From Verrucomicrobiota bacterium (GTDB lineage: Bacteria; Verrucomicrobiota; Verrucomicrobiia; Limisphaerales; UBA9464): a stretch of 64,000 nt of DNA. Both the position numbers and the translations under genes were made by a program. This document shows positions 62,543 through 64,000 of the stretch, in pieces. Each line of letters opens with the position of its first letter. The first letter of the stretch is position 1. Location: the NCBI GenBank assembly GCA_947471985.1, contig CANIZL010000007.1:37332-101331 (forward strand), given 5' to 3'. The notes beneath the pieces are model-generated. The model was not told the DNA's origin. It worked only from the letters and a program-made list of their open reading frames with translations, and made no database searches.

Positions 62543-63199
62543 CTACGCGGAAGACGCCTTCCTCCGTACCTTCTCTTGCTTCGCCACCGCGAACATCGCC
62601 AACAAAACACCTACCACTACCGCCGCATGCTCCGGCTCCGGCACCTCTCCCACCGTCATCGGCGTCCCGTCCGTCTGGTAGGCCCAGTCCCGGATGAGCC
62701 CACCGGCCGTGTTGGGCGTCAAAACCACCCGCATCCAACCGTAGTACGGGTCGCTCCCGCCATCCGGGGTGAACAGGAACCCCAGGTACCCTTCCGTCCC
62801 GGACGCGAACTGCCCCGCCCCGTTCCCGACATGCCCCTCGCTCCCGGCAAACGTCGTCGCCACCGAGAAGGCCGATGGCCCCGTCGTCGTCCCCGCCGCC
62901 AAGTTCAACACCACCGAGTCAACTGCTGACGTCAAGCGACCGGGCTGGAACGTCGGAATATTGGCGATGGCATACCCGCCGTAGAACAGGTTGATGTCCC
63001 ATCCGGTCAAGCTCGATGCGGATGTGCTACCGGTGTCGAGGTCCAGGTACACGCCGTCCAAGCCGGTCGGGATCGCGATGTCCTGGAGGCCGCTGTAGAA
63101 GACCGCTGCATGGGCTGCCGGCGTCGAGGCCAACAACAGGCCTGCCATCAGACCCAGGTCGAGGCGCAGCGCGGTGAAAGAGGGGCTCTTCAAGTTCAT
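62543..63199 (-). CDS. PEP-CTERM sorting domain protein
   Basis: A 218-residue exported protein. The C-terminus VPEPEHAAVVVGVLLAMFAV followed by KQEKVRRK is a full PEP-CTERM tail: VPEP, a hydrophobic helix and a basic end. A signal peptide (LMAGLLLASTPAAHA) follows the ATG at 63199; another ATG at 63223 is an alternative start. The body has GYLGFLFTPDGGSDPYYGWM and resembles small strand-rich PEP-CTERM proteins whose function is unknown. It precedes, on the same strand, no gene that I recognise. Confidence 0.8.
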   Translation of the reverse strand: MNLKSPSFTALRLDLGLMAGLLLASTPAAHAAVFYSGLQDIAIPTGLDGVYLDLDTGSTSASSLTGWDINLFYGGYAIANIPTFQPGRLTSAVDSVVLNLAAGTTTGPSAFSVATTFAGSEGHVGNGAGQFASGTEGYLGFLFTPDGGSDPYYGWMRVVLTPNTAGGLIRDWAYQTDGTPMTVGEVPEPEHAAVVVGVLLAMFAVAKQEKVRRKASSA

Positions 63200-63251
63200 G
63201 GTCAAGATATGGAGAATGTTCATGTCGGAGGAGGGGGGGGCGGATGATCGT

Positions 63252-64000
63252 TCAGTCGTTGTTGACCAGGTCCAGCACCACGGAGAAGAACCCCGCTTTC
63301 TTGCCGCCGATGAACAACGGATAGGGCACCTCCACCACCTCGAAGTCGGCGTCGCTCGCCACCACCGTCGGCGTGGCCGTGCTCGTCAGCCACGTGCTCA
63401 GGTCGTTGCTGAACCTGACCGTGTACGTCAGACCGTCCACCAAATGCGTCTTGCGGCGCACGAACCGGGCTTTCACCCCGATGCTCGTCGACGAGTTCGA
63501 CTGCACGTCGATGGTCGGACGCCCCCGGGTGATCGTTCCCCCGCTCACCGCCACCCGGTCCCCGGTGCCCAACGAGGCGGTGGGGTCCAGACCAAAGGCG
63601 TACTTCTCCAAGTTCGACAGCCCGTCACCCTGCGGGTTGGCAGTATTCGCGCCGTTGCCGGCGTTGGCGGCGCTCGAGAAGTAGTTCACGCGCCAGTCCT
63701 CCAGGTTCGTCCGGCGCGTCACCGACACACTGTAGGTCTTCGTAGTCGTTGCGTCCTCCGCCGTCACCTCCACCTCCACCGTGTTGGTTCCCACGCTCAG
63801 AGAAAGCGACCCACTCGCCGCTCCACTGGTCACACTCGCCCAGGACCCGCTGTACACCCGGACACGGACGGTTGCATTGGCCTGGCTCACCGTCGGCGTC
63901 ACCGTCACCGACGTCACCGCGTTGCCCACGCTCGCCGTGTAAATGGTCGTCGCCGAGGCAAAGCTCGGGCTCAGCGTCCCGCTGCTGAGGCTCAACGCCG
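63252..64000 (-). CDS. C-terminal part of a large surface protein with cadherin-like beta-sandwich repeat (runs off right edge)
   Basis: The last 249 codons of a larger gene; the frame is open to the right edge of the window, so the start is outside. The first visible part, LSLSSGTLSPSFASATTIYT, is a cadherin-like beta-sandwich domain (PF12733 type). Then come a TRRTNLEDWRVNYF linker, a thrombospondin type 3-like or EF-hand-poor stretch (GDGLSNLEKYAFGLDP, typical of verrucomicrobial surface proteins), and the C-terminal FSNDLSTWLTST ... FFSVVLDLVNND. It ends 53 bases before the PEP-CTERM gene on the same strand. Confidence 0.72.
   Translation of the reverse strand, partial: ALSLSSGTLSPSFASATTIYTASVGNAVTSVTVTPTVSQANATVRVRVYSGSWASVTSGAASGSLSLSVGTNTVEVEVTAEDATTTKTYSVSVTRRTNLEDWRVNYFSSAANAGNGANTANPQGDGLSNLEKYAFGLDPTASLGTGDRVAVSGGTITRGRPTIDVQSNSSTSIGVKARFVRRKTHLVDGLTYTVRFSNDLSTWLTSTATPTVVASDADFEVVEVPYPLFIGGKKAGFFSVVLDLVNND

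Overview
The window is GC-rich, densely coded DNA from a free-living bacterium of the Planctomycetes-Verrucomicrobia-Chlamydiae (PVC) group, most likely a verrucomicrobium near Limisphaerales/Pedosphaera. This placement is an inference from gene content: planctomycete/verrucomicrobial cytochrome c domains, a PVC-type membrane-bound dehydrogenase, a prepilin-like protein with the H-X9-DG C-terminal motif, PEP-CTERM sorting tails, many Ig-like 'ITQQP...YQW' repeat proteins, and frequent GTG/TTG starts. No rRNA, tRNA, CRISPR array, transposase or prophage was seen.

Layout. 1-5.2 kb: secreted haem proteins, an outer-membrane barrel and a lipoprotein esterase. 5.3-11 kb: a co-directional run with a Bat-like VWA protein, a TPR protein, an EF-hand propeller protein and purine nucleoside phosphorylase, then a convergent EamA transporter. 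12-18 kb: prepilin-like protein, tgt, prc, tadA and a NUDIX hydrolase. 17.9-26 kb: FG-GAP/VCBS protein, 2Fe-2S ferredoxin, PVC dehydrogenase coupled to a small tyrosine phosphatase, and glycogen phosphorylase. 26.3-32.4 kb: pgsA-pgpA-queG, a glycosyltransferase, a methyltransferase and serA. 32.5-42.4 kb: large secreted protein, serine/threonine kinase with a propeller, a frameshifted secreted protein, a GT2-GtrA fusion and a PEP-CTERM protein. 42.5-43.7 kb: vapBC flanked by two hairpin-forming direct repeats. 43.7-57.1 kb: two paralogous Ig proteins, a lipoprotein, a CotH-family kinase, mqnC and a giant Ig/Calx-beta protein. 57.3-60.7 kb: ECF42-like sigma factor, YciI partner, MoaD/ThiS-like protein and BNR propeller protein. 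60.7-64 kb: intergenic repeats, small ORFs, a PEP-CTERM protein and the end of a large surface protein.

How the genes fit together. Housekeeping functions are scattered: queuosine (tgt and queG), tRNA wobble editing (tadA), phosphatidylglycerol synthesis (pgsA and pgpA with 49 bases between them), serine (serA), futalosine-route menaquinone (mqnC), glycogen and purine salvage. Much of the rest encodes export: at least twelve secreted or surface proteins. Several share a C-terminal signature (S-x-DL-x2-W ... F[FY]R) that may mark a common surface or export module. The most unusual unit is the sigma factor/YciI/ubiquitin-like/propeller cluster at 57.3-60.7 kb.
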